From assembly GCA_913046365.1 (NCBI GenBank), contig CAJWRM010000001.1, positions 154,860-218,859 of the forward strand: a DNA stretch of 64,000 bases, written 5' to 3'. Positions within the stretch are counted from its first letter, which is position 1. Each line of letters starts with the position of its first letter. The notes under the pieces were generated by a model. That model was not told the DNA's origin. It did not search any database and saw only the letters and a list, made by a program, of their open reading frames with translations. Source of the stretch: an uncultured Flavobacteriales bacterium (GTDB lineage Bacteria; Bacteroidota; Bacteroidia; Flavobacteriales_D; Crocinitomicaceae). Both the position numbers and the translations under genes were made by a program. This document shows, one piece after another, positions 30,156 through 40,235 of the stretch.

Positions 30156-31937
30156 ATGAAGCTTTGTATTGCTGAGAAACCAAGTGTAGCCAAAGATTTA
30201 GCAAATATTCTTGGAGCAAATGCGCGCCATGATGGCTATTTTGAAGGCAATGGGTATCTCGTTTCATGGACCTTTGGACATTTATGTACGCTAAAGGAAC
30301 CCCAAGATTATAAGGACCATTGGAAATATTGGAAAATTGAAGACTTACCGATATTCCCCGAACGATTTGGCATAAAAATCAAGAATAACCAAGGAATTCA
30401 AAAACAATTTGAGCTGATCACAAAGCTTGTTGCCAAAGCTACTGAGGTTATCAACTGTGGGGATGCGGGGCAAGAAGGAGAGTTGATTCAGCGATGGGTG
30501 TTGATCAAAGCGAATTGTAAAGTTCCAGTCAAAAGGCTATGGATTTCCTCCCTAACAGAGGAGGCCATCAAAGAAGGTTTCAAGAAGCTAAAAGATGCCT
30601 CGAAATACGACAACTTATTTGCTGCAGGAAATTCCCGAGCGATAGGAGATTGGATTTTGGGGATTAATGGAACCAGATTATACACAAAGAAATTCGGGCA
30701 GAACAAAACCACCTTATCTGTGGGGCGCGTTCAAACCCCTACCCTTGCCATGATTGTCAACAGACAACATGAAATCAATAATTTTAAGGTAGAGCACTTT
30801 TGGGAGCTAAAAACTATTTATCGAGATACCGAATTTTCCTGTCAAATCGATCGACTAAAAAGTAAATCAAGGGCTGAAGAAGGTATATCCTATTTAAAGG
30901 ATAAGGAATTTGAAATTATGTCTTATGAGCAAAAGGAAGGTAAAGAAAATAATCCCAGGCTATACGACCTTACCTCCATTCAGGTGGATGCCAATAAAAA
31001 ATTCGGCTATACAGCGGAGGAAACCTTAAAAACGGTTCAAAGCCTCTATGAAAAAAAGCTGGTCACTTATCCAAGAGTAGATACAACCTACCTGTCAGAA
31101 GACTTACATCCAAAGGTTCCAAAAATACTTACTAATCTACAGCAATATGCTCAGTTTATCGAGCCATTGATGAAAAAGCCTATCGCGAAAAGTAAAACAA
31201 TATTCAACGATAAAAAGATAACAGATCACCATGCCATTATTCCTACTGGAGTCAATGGACAAGGATTGTCTGGATTTGAAGAAAAAATATATGACCTTAT
31301 CTGTAGGCGATTCATTGCTGTATTCTATCCCCCTTGTAAAGTGTCTAATACAACAGTTTTAGGAAAAGTAGAAAAGCTCGAGTTCAAAACATCAGGGAAG
31401 CAAATCATCGCCCCTGGTTGGAGGGTTTTATATAAAGGGGAATCAAAAAAGGAAAACACAGATGATTCAAAAAATAAAACAGAACCCAAAGATAAGGTGC
31501 TGCCCAATTTTGTAAAAGGAGAAAAAGGGCCTCACGCACCGCTTATACATGAAGGGAAAACCAGCCCCCCGAAATACTACACAGAAGCCTCCCTGCTTAG
31601 GAGTATGGAGACTGCTGGTAAATTTGTAGATGATGACGAAATGCGTGATCTCATGAAAGAGAATGGTATTGGAAGACCTTCAACGCGAGCCAATATTATT
31701 GAAACATTGTTCAGGAGAAACTATATCGAAAGAAAGAAAAAAAACATTCACGCAACAGATCTTGGCATAAAACTCATTGGAACGATTAAGAATGACCTGC
31801 TGAAAAGTCCGGAATTAACCGGTCAATGGGAAAACAAATTACGGCAAATAGAAAAAGGTACTTACAGTCCTTCAGAGTTTAGACAAGAATTATTTGAAAT
31901 GATTCGGAAGCTAACTGACGAGGTGATTTTTAATTAA
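30156..31937 (+). CDS. topB: DNA topoisomerase III
   Basis: MKLCIAEKPSVAKDLANILGA, TFGHLC, NCGDAGQEGELIQRW, LSVGRVQTPTLAMIV, LVTYPRVDTTYLS, ENGIGRPSTRANII. Confidence 0.96.
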   Translation: MKLCIAEKPSVAKDLANILGANARHDGYFEGNGYLVSWTFGHLCTLKEPQDYKDHWKYWKIEDLPIFPERFGIKIKNNQGIQKQFELITKLVAKATEVINCGDAGQEGELIQRWVLIKANCKVPVKRLWISSLTEEAIKEGFKKLKDASKYDNLFAAGNSRAIGDWILGINGTRLYTKKFGQNKTTLSVGRVQTPTLAMIVNRQHEINNFKVEHFWELKTIYRDTEFSCQIDRLKSKSRAEEGISYLKDKEFEIMSYEQKEGKENNPRLYDLTSIQVDANKKFGYTAEETLKTVQSLYEKKLVTYPRVDTTYLSEDLHPKVPKILTNLQQYAQFIEPLMKKPIAKSKTIFNDKKITDHHAIIPTGVNGQGLSGFEEKIYDLICRRFIAVFYPPCKVSNTTVLGKVEKLEFKTSGKQIIAPGWRVLYKGESKKENTDDSKNKTEPKDKVLPNFVKGEKGPHAPLIHEGKTSPPKYYTEASLLRSMETAGKFVDDDEMRDLMKENGIGRPSTRANIIETLFRRNYIERKKKNIHATDLGIKLIGTIKNDLLKSPELTGQWENKLRQIEKGTYSPSEFRQELFEMIRKLTDEVIFN

Positions 31938-32362
31938 AGTCGCTCGTAGTTATATGATACATTGTTCGTCTCATCACGCAGCACTAAAACTCTATTACTT
32001 AAGGACACAACTCGATAGACTCTTTGAGGAAAGCTATGTTTAATTTGTTGCTTATTAAATTCACCGTCCAAAGCATATTCCCATGTCCATGTTCCGGTAA
32101 TCGTTTCATTTGCTCCTGACCAATTTGAGGTCATGTGACCAACATTAGAAGTCCTGGTAAATGTTGAATCTGAACCATCAATTGAATATTCTACTTGGTC
32201 AAAAACCTCAAATTCATTACCTGATTCATCTACGGCATTGACACAACGCCAAGTATTTTGAGTAAGTCGTTTTTCAGGAGATTTAAAACTAATGAATGGC
32301 TTTTCATATTTTCCACAAGAAACAAAAAGGCACAAAATAAAGGCCCCAACTAATAACTTCAT
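31934..32362 (-). CDS. Small putative lipoprotein
   Basis: Lipobox-like LCLFVSC followed by an acidic/Trp-rich 120-aa domain; typical Bacteroidota lipocalin-like size. Confidence 0.65.
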   Translation of the reverse strand: MKLLVGAFILCLFVSCGKYEKPFISFKSPEKRLTQNTWRCVNAVDESGNEFEVFDQVEYSIDGSDSTFTRTSNVGHMTSNWSGANETITGTWTWEYALDGEFNKQQIKHSFPQRVYRVVSLSNRVLVLRDETNNVSYNYERL

Positions 32363-32392
32363 AACTTCAATTTTAAGGTCAAATATATGAAA

Positions 32393-34282
32393 TCACATCC
32401 TTTTCGGCGAATGAATTCCCAAAAGATGTAAAGATTTTTCTATGATTAAACTTACGGATCTGCTTAAAATCAATCGATTACACCGTAAATTCTCATCAGT
32501 TTCTGGTAAAATTTTAACATTTTGATAAAACTGATTATATAGTTTAACAAGCTCATAGCAATAGCTAGTTATACCTGATGGGGTATATGATTGGGCTGAC
32601 TCCTCGATGATTGAAGGGAATCTTGAAATTGCTTTAATTACATCTTTTTCACTCTTGATCAATGAAATACTTTTGTTCAGTTGATTTTCATATTTACCCG
32701 CTTTTTTCAATAGAGAACAAATTCTTGCATAGGTATATTGAATGAATGGGCCTGTATTACCATTTAAGTCAATTGACTCCTGAGGGTTGAACATCATTCG
32801 TTTTTTAGGATCTACCTTCAGTAAATAATACTTGAGTCCTGACATTCCAATTTGGTGATACAATTCCTCTTTTGCTTCTTCAGACATGTCATCCAAATGA
32901 CCTCGTTCTTTGGTCATTTCCTTAGCTCCTTCAATTACAGCAGCCATTAATTCATCCGCATCTACAACTGTGCCTTCACGAGACTTCATTTTTCCGGTAG
33001 GAAGATCTACCATTCCGTAAGATAGGTGATGACAATTATCGGCCCAGCCATAACCTAGCTTCTTTAAAATCAAGAATAGAACCTTGAAGTGATAATCTTG
33101 TTCATTTCCAACAGTATATACCATACCATCAATACTTGGAAAGTCCTTAAATCGATCTATAGCAGTTCCAATGTCTTGGGTCATATAAACGGCAGTGCCA
33201 TCAGAACGAAGGACAATTTTTTCATCTAACCCATCCTCAGTAAGGTCAATCCAAACAGAGCCGTCAGCTTTTTTGTAAAAAACTTCTTTTTGCAATCCTT
33301 CCTGAACTACATCTTTACCAAGGGCATAGGTATCTGATTCATAATACAACTTATCAAAGGAAACACCCATAGTCTTGTAGGTATGCTCAAATCCTTTATA
33401 AACCCATCCATTCATGGTGCTCCAAAGTAAATACGTTTGTGGATCTCTTGCCTCCCATTTAATCAGCATTTCTTTTGCTTCATTCAATAGGTTTGTATTT
33501 GCTTTTGCCAGCTCCTTTAGCTTAGCATCAATGGCTTTCGTTTGCGCTTCTGACTTTGCTTCTTTGGCCTGTTGCAATTGATTTACTTCATCCTGCAAAG
33601 CATCATCAATATTACCTTGACTCCATGCATCCATCAAAGCAGACGCCTCTTTATTCATTTGCTGATCAAACTCAACGTAGTATTTCCCTACCAATTTATC
33701 GCCTTTTAAACCAGTGCTGTCAGGAGTTTCTCTTTCGCCTTTTTCATTCAGTGGAGAAAACTTTTCCCATGCTAGCATACTCTTGCAAATATGAATTCCT
33801 CTATCGTTGATGATTTGCGTGCGAATTACTTCATGCCCATTTGCTTCAAGAATAGAGGACACTGAATCTCCCAAAAATATATTTCGTAAATGACCCAAGT
33901 GCAATGGTTTATTCGTATTGGGAGAAGCATATTCAACCATTACGAGAGGTTTTGATTTAGGAGGACTAAATCCGAAGTTTGTCACTGAACTGTTCTCAAG
34001 CTGGCGTAACCAATATTGATCCGAAAGGGTAATGTTTAAAAAACCTTTTAAAACATCAAAGCTTTGAATTTCTTCAATTTTTTCTTTTAAAAAAGCACCG
34101 ATTTTTTGTCCAGCATCCTCGGGTTTACATCTCAATAGCTTGACAAAAGGAAAAACAACCAAAGTTAGATCTCCCTCAACATCCTTTCGCGTTGGTTGAA
34201 ATTGAATCATACTTTCAGACACCGTTGATCCAAATAAATTGTTACTGTTCTCGAGTAATAATGCTTTTATCTTTTGCTCCAT
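32393..34282 (-). CDS. argS: Arginine--tRNA ligase
   Basis: VEYASPNTNKPLHLGHLRNIFLGDS (HIGH-like HLGH), VDLPTGKMKSREGTVV, NGNTGPFIQYTYARI. Confidence 0.97.
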   Translation of the reverse strand: MEQKIKALLLENSNNLFGSTVSESMIQFQPTRKDVEGDLTLVVFPFVKLLRCKPEDAGQKIGAFLKEKIEEIQSFDVLKGFLNITLSDQYWLRQLENSSVTNFGFSPPKSKPLVMVEYASPNTNKPLHLGHLRNIFLGDSVSSILEANGHEVIRTQIINDRGIHICKSMLAWEKFSPLNEKGERETPDSTGLKGDKLVGKYYVEFDQQMNKEASALMDAWSQGNIDDALQDEVNQLQQAKEAKSEAQTKAIDAKLKELAKANTNLLNEAKEMLIKWEARDPQTYLLWSTMNGWVYKGFEHTYKTMGVSFDKLYYESDTYALGKDVVQEGLQKEVFYKKADGSVWIDLTEDGLDEKIVLRSDGTAVYMTQDIGTAIDRFKDFPSIDGMVYTVGNEQDYHFKVLFLILKKLGYGWADNCHHLSYGMVDLPTGKMKSREGTVVDADELMAAVIEGAKEMTKERGHLDDMSEEAKEELYHQIGMSGLKYYLLKVDPKKRMMFNPQESIDLNGNTGPFIQYTYARICSLLKKAGKYENQLNKSISLIKSEKDVIKAISRFPSIIEESAQSYTPSGITSYCYELVKLYNQFYQNVKILPETDENLRCNRLILSRSVSLIIEKSLHLLGIHSPKRM

Positions 34283-34349
34283 GTTGAGTTGTCTTGATTT
34301 ATCACAAGACCTCGCAAATTTAAAGATTTACCTTCAATGGTGCATTTTA

Positions 34350-34380
34350 TTTGAGTAACTCTTTGAAAATAGTATATTTG
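34350..34380 (+). promoter_or_regulatory. Bacteroidota-type promoter for tRNA-Ala
   Basis: TTTG (34350-34353), exactly 19-bp spacer, TATATTTG (34373-34380), 8 bp before the tRNA 5' end. Confidence 0.75.
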
Positions 34381-34388
34381 CTGTCATC

Positions 34389-34462
34389 GGGGATGTAGCT
34401 CAGCTGGCTAGAGCGCTTGACTGGCAGTCAAGAGGTCGTGGGTTCGACTCCCATCTTCTCCA
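34389..34462 (+). tRNA. tRNA-Ala (anticodon GGC)
   Basis: Cloverleaf: GGGGATG acceptor, GCTC/GAGC D stem, CTTGA-CTGGCAG-TCAAG anticodon arm (GGC), GTGGG-TTCGACT-CCCAT T arm, CTTCTCC A; contains the G3:U70 alanine identity pair. Confidence 0.95.
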
Positions 34463-34683
34463 CTTTTTCATTTCTTGTTTAAAAGTATGTAGCCGTATGT
34501 TATTAAATAACAGAGTAATTGGCTATTTTTCTAAAGTAAATAGGCGTAAATAAGTGCAGAATATAAGTACATCCTATTCAAAATATATTTGAAAAGGATT
34601 CTAAAATTGATTTACTTTATAGTATGAAAAAGATAATTATTACTAGAGTTGAAACAATATTTAAATACAAAAAAAGATAAGAA

Positions 34684-35415
34684 GTGAAAACAGAATTAAC
34701 TCTCTACTTATCTAGCATTATTTTATCATTCTTTTTCATAATGGAAGCTTTATTTTCTGCTGACTTTAGAAGAGGACTAAAAGGTAAGATTAAATACCGT
34801 AATATTTCTTATATAATTTCAAGTTTATTAGTAATTTTCCTATTGAGTAAGATTTCAAAATATCTTTCGTCTCTGGATTTAAAAAGTTTAGAAGTTTATA
34901 AGTTCCCTTTAATAGACTTTGTAGGGTGTTTTTTAATTGCTGAATTATTAAATTGGCTACTTCATTATATTAAGCATCAGGGCTTTTTATGGAAATTTCA
35001 TTTTCAACATCATTTAGATAAAAGATATACTGTATTGCTGACAGCACATACCCATGGAATTGAGGTCTTATTATCAGGGATTTTTGTTGGTATTATGATG
35101 AATTTAATTGGATTTAGTATTGAGGCTATTAACCTGTATTATTGTTTTTATGTTTTTGGAAATACATACCAACATTCAAGTTTTAATTTAAGTCTTGGGC
35201 CATTAGATAAAGTAATTGTGTCACCTCTTTATCATCGCATCCACCATTCAAAATCTTATCATGCAAACTTTGGGTGTACATTGACTATATGGGATATTGT
35301 ATTCAAAACAGCTAAGTGGCCAAAGTCCGATGAAGTTGTAAGGGATATTGGAATTAATCAAAAAGATGAGCCAATAGGTTTTTTAAAAGAAACATTTTTC
35401 TTTTTAAAAAACTGA
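34684..35415 (+). CDS. Sterol desaturase / fatty acid hydroxylase superfamily membrane protein
   Basis: Histidine boxes HYIKH (HX3H), HFQHH (HX2HH), HRIHH (HX2HH) with flanking TM segments; GTG start. Confidence 0.88.
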   Translation: MKTELTLYLSSIILSFFFIMEALFSADFRRGLKGKIKYRNISYIISSLLVIFLLSKISKYLSSLDLKSLEVYKFPLIDFVGCFLIAELLNWLLHYIKHQGFLWKFHFQHHLDKRYTVLLTAHTHGIEVLLSGIFVGIMMNLIGFSIEAINLYYCFYVFGNTYQHSSFNLSLGPLDKVIVSPLYHRIHHSKSYHANFGCTLTIWDIVFKTAKWPKSDEVVRDIGINQKDEPIGFLKETFFFLKN

Positions 35416-35519
35416 GTTTTTCTATAATATTCCTTAAAGTTCAATAATGACCTCATCGACTCATATTAATTTTATAATTGAAATTAACATATTCTACGTA
35501 AGAGCAAACTTTAAAAATA

Positions 35520-37043
35520 TCAATTGACTTCTTTAAGTTTAAGAGGAAAAAGCACTGGGGGTTTGCGATCGCCCGCCTTAATGTTTTTTTCTTCGTAATA
35601 GTTTTCTAACATTTGGAAATACTGATTCTTAGATAGAGCTTCAATTTTTAGGTCTCCAAGTTGTCCCATCAGTATGGCCTGTTCGTAATACGGGTTAGAT
35701 CTCAACTTCAACTCAACAAACTTGAGAATTTTGTCCTTATCAAATGAAGTTTTTGGATCGACAAGCACCAGTTCATAGAAGTATTTATTCTTTTTTACAA
35801 ATCCAACGGAAAAATACGCGGTGTAAATGTCAATTTCAAAATTCCTTGAAAGCTCATCTATGATTTCAACACAATGTAATTCAGTTAATTTCTCCCCAAC
35901 AATATCAGAATTCAAGCTTTTTCTCCCCACAAAAATCATAGTGGGAGTTTGCATAATCTTTCCGGTAATCAGCACTATGTCCTTAGTCCGATATCGCAAA
36001 AATCCGTTCCCAGTAGTCAGAATTACTTCATACTTGTTTCCAACAACCAAATCCTTACATAATATAACATCTTTAGAAAGTTGGCATTCAAATTCAAAAA
36101 AATGTGAAGTAAAAGACAAAACAGGATCTTTCTCTTTTGAAATCGGAATTGACACAACACCTTCACTGCTTAATAGGCCCTTTGCCTGAATTGGAATATC
36201 TCCTATAACAGTATTTAATTTATTCTGAAATACCTGACTACTACCATGCGTCCAACAACTAATCAACTTAAGATTTGGAAAGATTTTATCCCAAGTTGCA
36301 TCGATAGACAAATTTGAAGTTTTAGAAACGATAGATGTCCAGTATTCCCTGAGTATTTCATCCATCATCAAAAGAAAAGATGGGCTCCATGATGAAATAA
36401 AGCCAATTTTTTGATAGTTGATGATTTCCTTTAATTCTGCTTTAAAAAAAGCAGTTTTTTCAACAAAGTGATTTTTTCTTGACGAAAATATCATGTGTTT
36501 AGATAAAACCCTGCCCGCCCAAGACAAATAACGCGAATCGCTATCTATCCCAACAGCGATTCCTCCTTCAGTCCTCCAAATTGCCTTATTTGGTGGAGAA
36601 ATGGTCCAATAGCTTTTGCCAGAAAAGACGTTTTCATATGATTTGAATACGGCATGCATCCATGGCGCTAAGGCTGAATTAAATTCTTTTAAAAGGGATC
36701 GGTTGTAAGGGATTAATTTTGAGTCTGATTGGGTGCCAGAAGTCTCTTCAAAGAACAAAACCTTTTCGTTAGCAAGCACATTGTTATCTCCTCTTGAAAT
36801 ACAAGAAATGTAGGTGCTTAAGTCGTCATAATCAACTATTGGAACTTCTTTTTGAAACTCTTGGACAGTGGTTATTTTACTCAATGAATGCTTGACACCA
36901 TAATTGCTATTTTTAAATTGATTTAAATAGTCAAATAGTTTTTGTTCTTGAATTTTATTTGGATTATTAAGGTTATTTACAAAGAAATCGTTTTCTTTCT
37001 TTAGGCTTTTTAACCACAGATAATATGCCCAGGTTGTATTCAT
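35520..37043 (-). CDS. GH3 (auxin-responsive promoter) superfamily acyl-adenylate/amido synthetase
   Basis: FFEETSGTQSDSKLIPYN (GH3 ATP motif), YWTISPP, YEVILTTGNGFLRYRTKDIVLITG, EKLTE. Confidence 0.88.
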   Translation of the reverse strand: MNTTWAYYLWLKSLKKENDFFVNNLNNPNKIQEQKLFDYLNQFKNSNYGVKHSLSKITTVQEFQKEVPIVDYDDLSTYISCISRGDNNVLANEKVLFFEETSGTQSDSKLIPYNRSLLKEFNSALAPWMHAVFKSYENVFSGKSYWTISPPNKAIWRTEGGIAVGIDSDSRYLSWAGRVLSKHMIFSSRKNHFVEKTAFFKAELKEIINYQKIGFISSWSPSFLLMMDEILREYWTSIVSKTSNLSIDATWDKIFPNLKLISCWTHGSSQVFQNKLNTVIGDIPIQAKGLLSSEGVVSIPISKEKDPVLSFTSHFFEFECQLSKDVILCKDLVVGNKYEVILTTGNGFLRYRTKDIVLITGKIMQTPTMIFVGRKSLNSDIVGEKLTELHCVEIIDELSRNFEIDIYTAYFSVGFVKKNKYFYELVLVDPKTSFDKDKILKFVELKLRSNPYYEQAILMGQLGDLKIEALSKNQYFQMLENYYEEKNIKAGDRKPPVLFPLKLKEVN

Positions 37044-37784
37044 CTAAACATCAAAAAATGATTGAGAATTAATAGACCTTTCAACAGTAATTTTTGCGAG
37101 TCTTTTAAGATTCGTAGGGCACAATTTTGCCATACAAACCAACTCATCACCTTCATCAAAATGAGGGTTCATTTCTAAAAAAAAGTCAACATGTTTACTT
37201 TTTTTCGAGTATGTCCTTTGCGTATGAAAAGGTTTTAACTGTCCCATTTTTTCAGAAAACCTAAGAGTGCCCTTGGAGGGGCGCCAACTATCGGCAAAAA
37301 AGAAACTGGAACATTCATCTGCAAGCGCAAAATGATCTGCATGGTGTTCCTGATCTACAGAAGGATAATATTTTTCAAAGAAAAAGGGTAGGTACATGTA
37401 TGTTCGGTGTCCCTTAGAAAGAAGATACCACATCCATGTTTTATCTGGATACTTATGAAGCAATGAGGCGACTAAAACACACCAGCTTTTTACCAATTCT
37501 TGAGAACCCGTAAAATCTCCTGAAATGATAGTATCTCCTGAAAATAGAATATTATAATCTTTATTTTGGTAGCCTTTAGGATTTACAGCGAAAGTAGAAA
37601 AACCCTGAATATTTCCCTGGCCATCTTCAAAAACAATCACATAATCTTTATTTGAAAAATCATTCAGGAATATTTGTTTATCCATATGGTCATAATTTTG
37701 ACACATAAGAAGAAACATGCGTTCCTTTTCACTAGATGACACCTCTTCGCATTTCTTAAAAATATACTTAATGGGAATATTCAT
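37044..37784 (-). CDS. GNAT-like putative acyltransferase
   Basis: VIVFEDGQGNIQGFSTFAV...; WMWYLLSKGHRTYMYLPFFFEKYYP; 2-bp gap from the upstream gene. Confidence 0.5.
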   Translation of the reverse strand: MNIPIKYIFKKCEEVSSSEKERMFLLMCQNYDHMDKQIFLNDFSNKDYVIVFEDGQGNIQGFSTFAVNPKGYQNKDYNILFSGDTIISGDFTGSQELVKSWCVLVASLLHKYPDKTWMWYLLSKGHRTYMYLPFFFEKYYPSVDQEHHADHFALADECSSFFFADSWRPSKGTLRFSEKMGQLKPFHTQRTYSKKSKHVDFFLEMNPHFDEGDELVCMAKLCPTNLKRLAKITVERSINSQSFFDV

Positions 37785-37786
37785 AA

Positions 37787-38881
37787 CTATAATTTTGCAA
37801 GATCAATGTAAGGGATTCTATTTAAGGACTTATTAAGTTTATAATCCACAAGATAAAGAAGCCCTTTATACTCAATGTTACTGAAATATTTCATGGAAGA
37901 ACAAAGAGGATCTGATTCGGAAAGACCAACATAAAAGCATTGATAATTCTTGGCATTTTCTACAGAAACCTTATCCAGTAATTGAGCAAATATGTTCGGA
38001 TCATTATGCTCAATTGCAATTAGTGTGACAAAAAATGATTGTATTGAGGCCCCAATATTTGGAATAACTGGTTTGTGAAAGATTTTACTAAAGATTAAAT
38101 TGTGAAAAGGTTTAATCGTTTTGATGCGCGTAGACAAAGCGCGGATAAAAGTTTGTTTATATGAGGTTTGATCCCAGGCACCAATGACTCCCTTTAACTC
38201 TCCCTTGAAATGGGCAATGTACAGATTCGACCAATTAAACATTTGATATTCTTTACTATTTAGATCTTTCAGCTCAAATACAGGGAAAAAATCTTTTTTT
38301 CTTCCTTGCTTATTTATAAAATGAATCACATCCTCAGGCTTAAATCCATCAATTCCTCTTTGAATTTTTAGGCCATCATTAATATGAACCCTAGATCGGC
38401 TTATGGGCTTAATTACAAATGTGGAAAAACTTACATGGTATTTGTAATCTGGTTTGATTTTTCTTTTTTTTTCTAAGAGATTTCTTGCTAAATGATTGTC
38501 TTCTATGATTGTTGTAAAAGTCAATTCAGTATCATTTTTTTGTAAAAGATCCCTTAGTTTTTTAAATCCCAAATAAAGAACACGTCCATTTCTATGATCA
38601 TTTAAAATTCGCAGTGAACTGTAATAATTGACCTTGGATGGCTGTTGGTCTATGTAAAGTGCTTTTTGGGAAATGATGCCTACGCCAACTATTTTCTTGC
38701 TCTCCACTTCTTCAACGATAAGAACATCATTTTTTTTACCTAAAAAATTTATAGCATCAAAAAAGGAGGGTTCGGTTTCAAATGAAACAGAGATGTCTCC
38801 CGACATGGTCGTATCTCTGAGAATTCTTTTGATTGAATCATCATGTTTACAACTGGCAATTTTACTCAAGTATTTTGCCAT
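37787..38881 (-). CDS. GNAT-like (possibly tandem-domain) putative acyltransferase
   Basis: DVLIVEEVESKKIVGVGIIS..., ITIIEDNHLARNLLEKKRK-like context, second half LYIAHFKGELKGVIGAWDQ; ATG at 38881 preferred (track start 38890 is TTG); overlaps the upstream rSAM gene. Confidence 0.6.
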   Translation of the reverse strand: MAKYLSKIASCKHDDSIKRILRDTTMSGDISVSFETEPSFFDAINFLGKKNDVLIVEEVESKKIVGVGIISQKALYIDQQPSKVNYYSSLRILNDHRNGRVLYLGFKKLRDLLQKNDTELTFTTIIEDNHLARNLLEKKRKIKPDYKYHVSFSTFVIKPISRSRVHINDGLKIQRGIDGFKPEDVIHFINKQGRKKDFFPVFELKDLNSKEYQMFNWSNLYIAHFKGELKGVIGAWDQTSYKQTFIRALSTRIKTIKPFHNLIFSKIFHKPVIPNIGASIQSFFVTLIAIEHNDPNIFAQLLDKVSVENAKNYQCFYVGLSESDPLCSSMKYFSNIEYKGLLYLVDYKLNKSLNRIPYIDLAKL

Positions 38882-40229
38882 TCTTGTCAATTATATTACC
38901 TATTGGCCAACTTTGTCTCTGTTTAATTCCTTTTTGAGACACGAAATTTGCACTCATAAAAGAAATGGTTTGAAAAGGATTAGAAAACGGGTCTCTGCAA
39001 TTTGCTTTAAACTCTATTCTTTTCAAAATATTTGAATATTTATAAAATTCGAGTCGGGCATTATAACATCTCTCGGAAAGCTCCTCGGGAGACATATTTT
39101 TAGGCTGAAAGGACACCTCGCCAAAATTATAGCCTTCCTTCAACCACCATTCTTTGTCAATTAACCTGCCTTCTTTTTCAAATCGATGATATAATGGCGT
39201 TCCAGGATATGGCACCAAATGATTAAAAGCGGCTAATGCAAGTTGTTCCTCGATGGCAAATTCTAGTGTTTTTTCGATGTCGTCAGGTTTGTCCTCATCA
39301 TATCCAAATACAAATGTTCCATAGACAGAAATACCATAATCTTTTAAAATTTTTAAGGATTCAGAATAACCTCTTTTCACAACTGCCCAACTTTTTCCCA
39401 TACTTTTTAGCGTATCTTCATTTAGAGATTCAAAACCAATCAACAAGTTCGAACAACCGCTTTTCTGTAATTTTTTTAGTAGGTCTGGTTGACTGGCCAT
39501 ATTAATTGTACCATGACTAAACCATTTTTTCTTTAAAGGAATCATTGCATCGCAAAGCTCTTTGGTTCTTGAGAATTTTGAAACAAAATTATCGTCAGCG
39601 AAATAGAGCATTTTTTGCGAAATATTTTCAATATCTGAAATGATATGTTGAACCTCCTTTGATTTATACTGCGCTTTGTGTGCAGCAGTTATTGCACAGA
39701 ACTCACAAGTAAATGGACACCCCCTTCCTGATTCAACTAGACCTAATGGTAGGTATCCTTTATTCGCGTATAATTTTCTATTTGGTGGGCAATGGTCTAA
39801 GGTTTTTTCAAAATATGAATTTGCATCATATTTCCGTTTCAATTTGTTGTTTTTGAAATCAGAAAGCACTTGATTCCAAATTCCGCCCTCAGCACCGCCA
39901 ACAAGCATGGCGTCACAGTGGTTTACAACCTCATCGGGCATGAGGCTCGCATGTATGCCTCCCATGACCACTTTAATACCCTGTTTTCGGATTTTTTTGG
40001 CAATTGTATAAGCTCTTTTTGCTGTGTATGTTTCAATAGTAATTCCTACCAGATCAGCCTCGTATATTTCCGGCAATTCATCAATTCGTTCATCAATCAG
40101 TTCAATATCAATATCGTCAGGAGTCATACCTGCAAGAGTAGACAAAGCTAAAGGCTCCATTGTCCATGATTTCACATATTTTTCACCATGAATTTTGCCT
40201 ACACTGGGTTGTATTAGTAATAATTTCAT
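38862..40229 (-). CDS. B12-binding domain-containing radical SAM protein (copy 2)
   Basis: N-term cobalamin-binding-like domain (WTMEPLALSTLAGMTPDDIDIELIDERID, VVMGGIHASLMPDEV), CxxxCxxC in GRGCPFTCEFCAI, FADDNF. Confidence 0.92.
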   Translation of the reverse strand: MKLLLIQPSVGKIHGEKYVKSWTMEPLALSTLAGMTPDDIDIELIDERIDELPEIYEADLVGITIETYTAKRAYTIAKKIRKQGIKVVMGGIHASLMPDEVVNHCDAMLVGGAEGGIWNQVLSDFKNNKLKRKYDANSYFEKTLDHCPPNRKLYANKGYLPLGLVESGRGCPFTCEFCAITAAHKAQYKSKEVQHIISDIENISQKMLYFADDNFVSKFSRTKELCDAMIPLKKKWFSHGTINMASQPDLLKKLQKSGCSNLLIGFESLNEDTLKSMGKSWAVVKRGYSESLKILKDYGISVYGTFVFGYDEDKPDDIEKTLEFAIEEQLALAAFNHLVPYPGTPLYHRFEKEGRLIDKEWWLKEGYNFGEVSFQPKNMSPEELSERCYNARLEFYKYSNILKRIEFKANCRDPFSNPFQTISFMSANFVSQKGIKQRQSWPIGNIIDKNGKILE

Positions 40230-40235
40230 TTTGAT

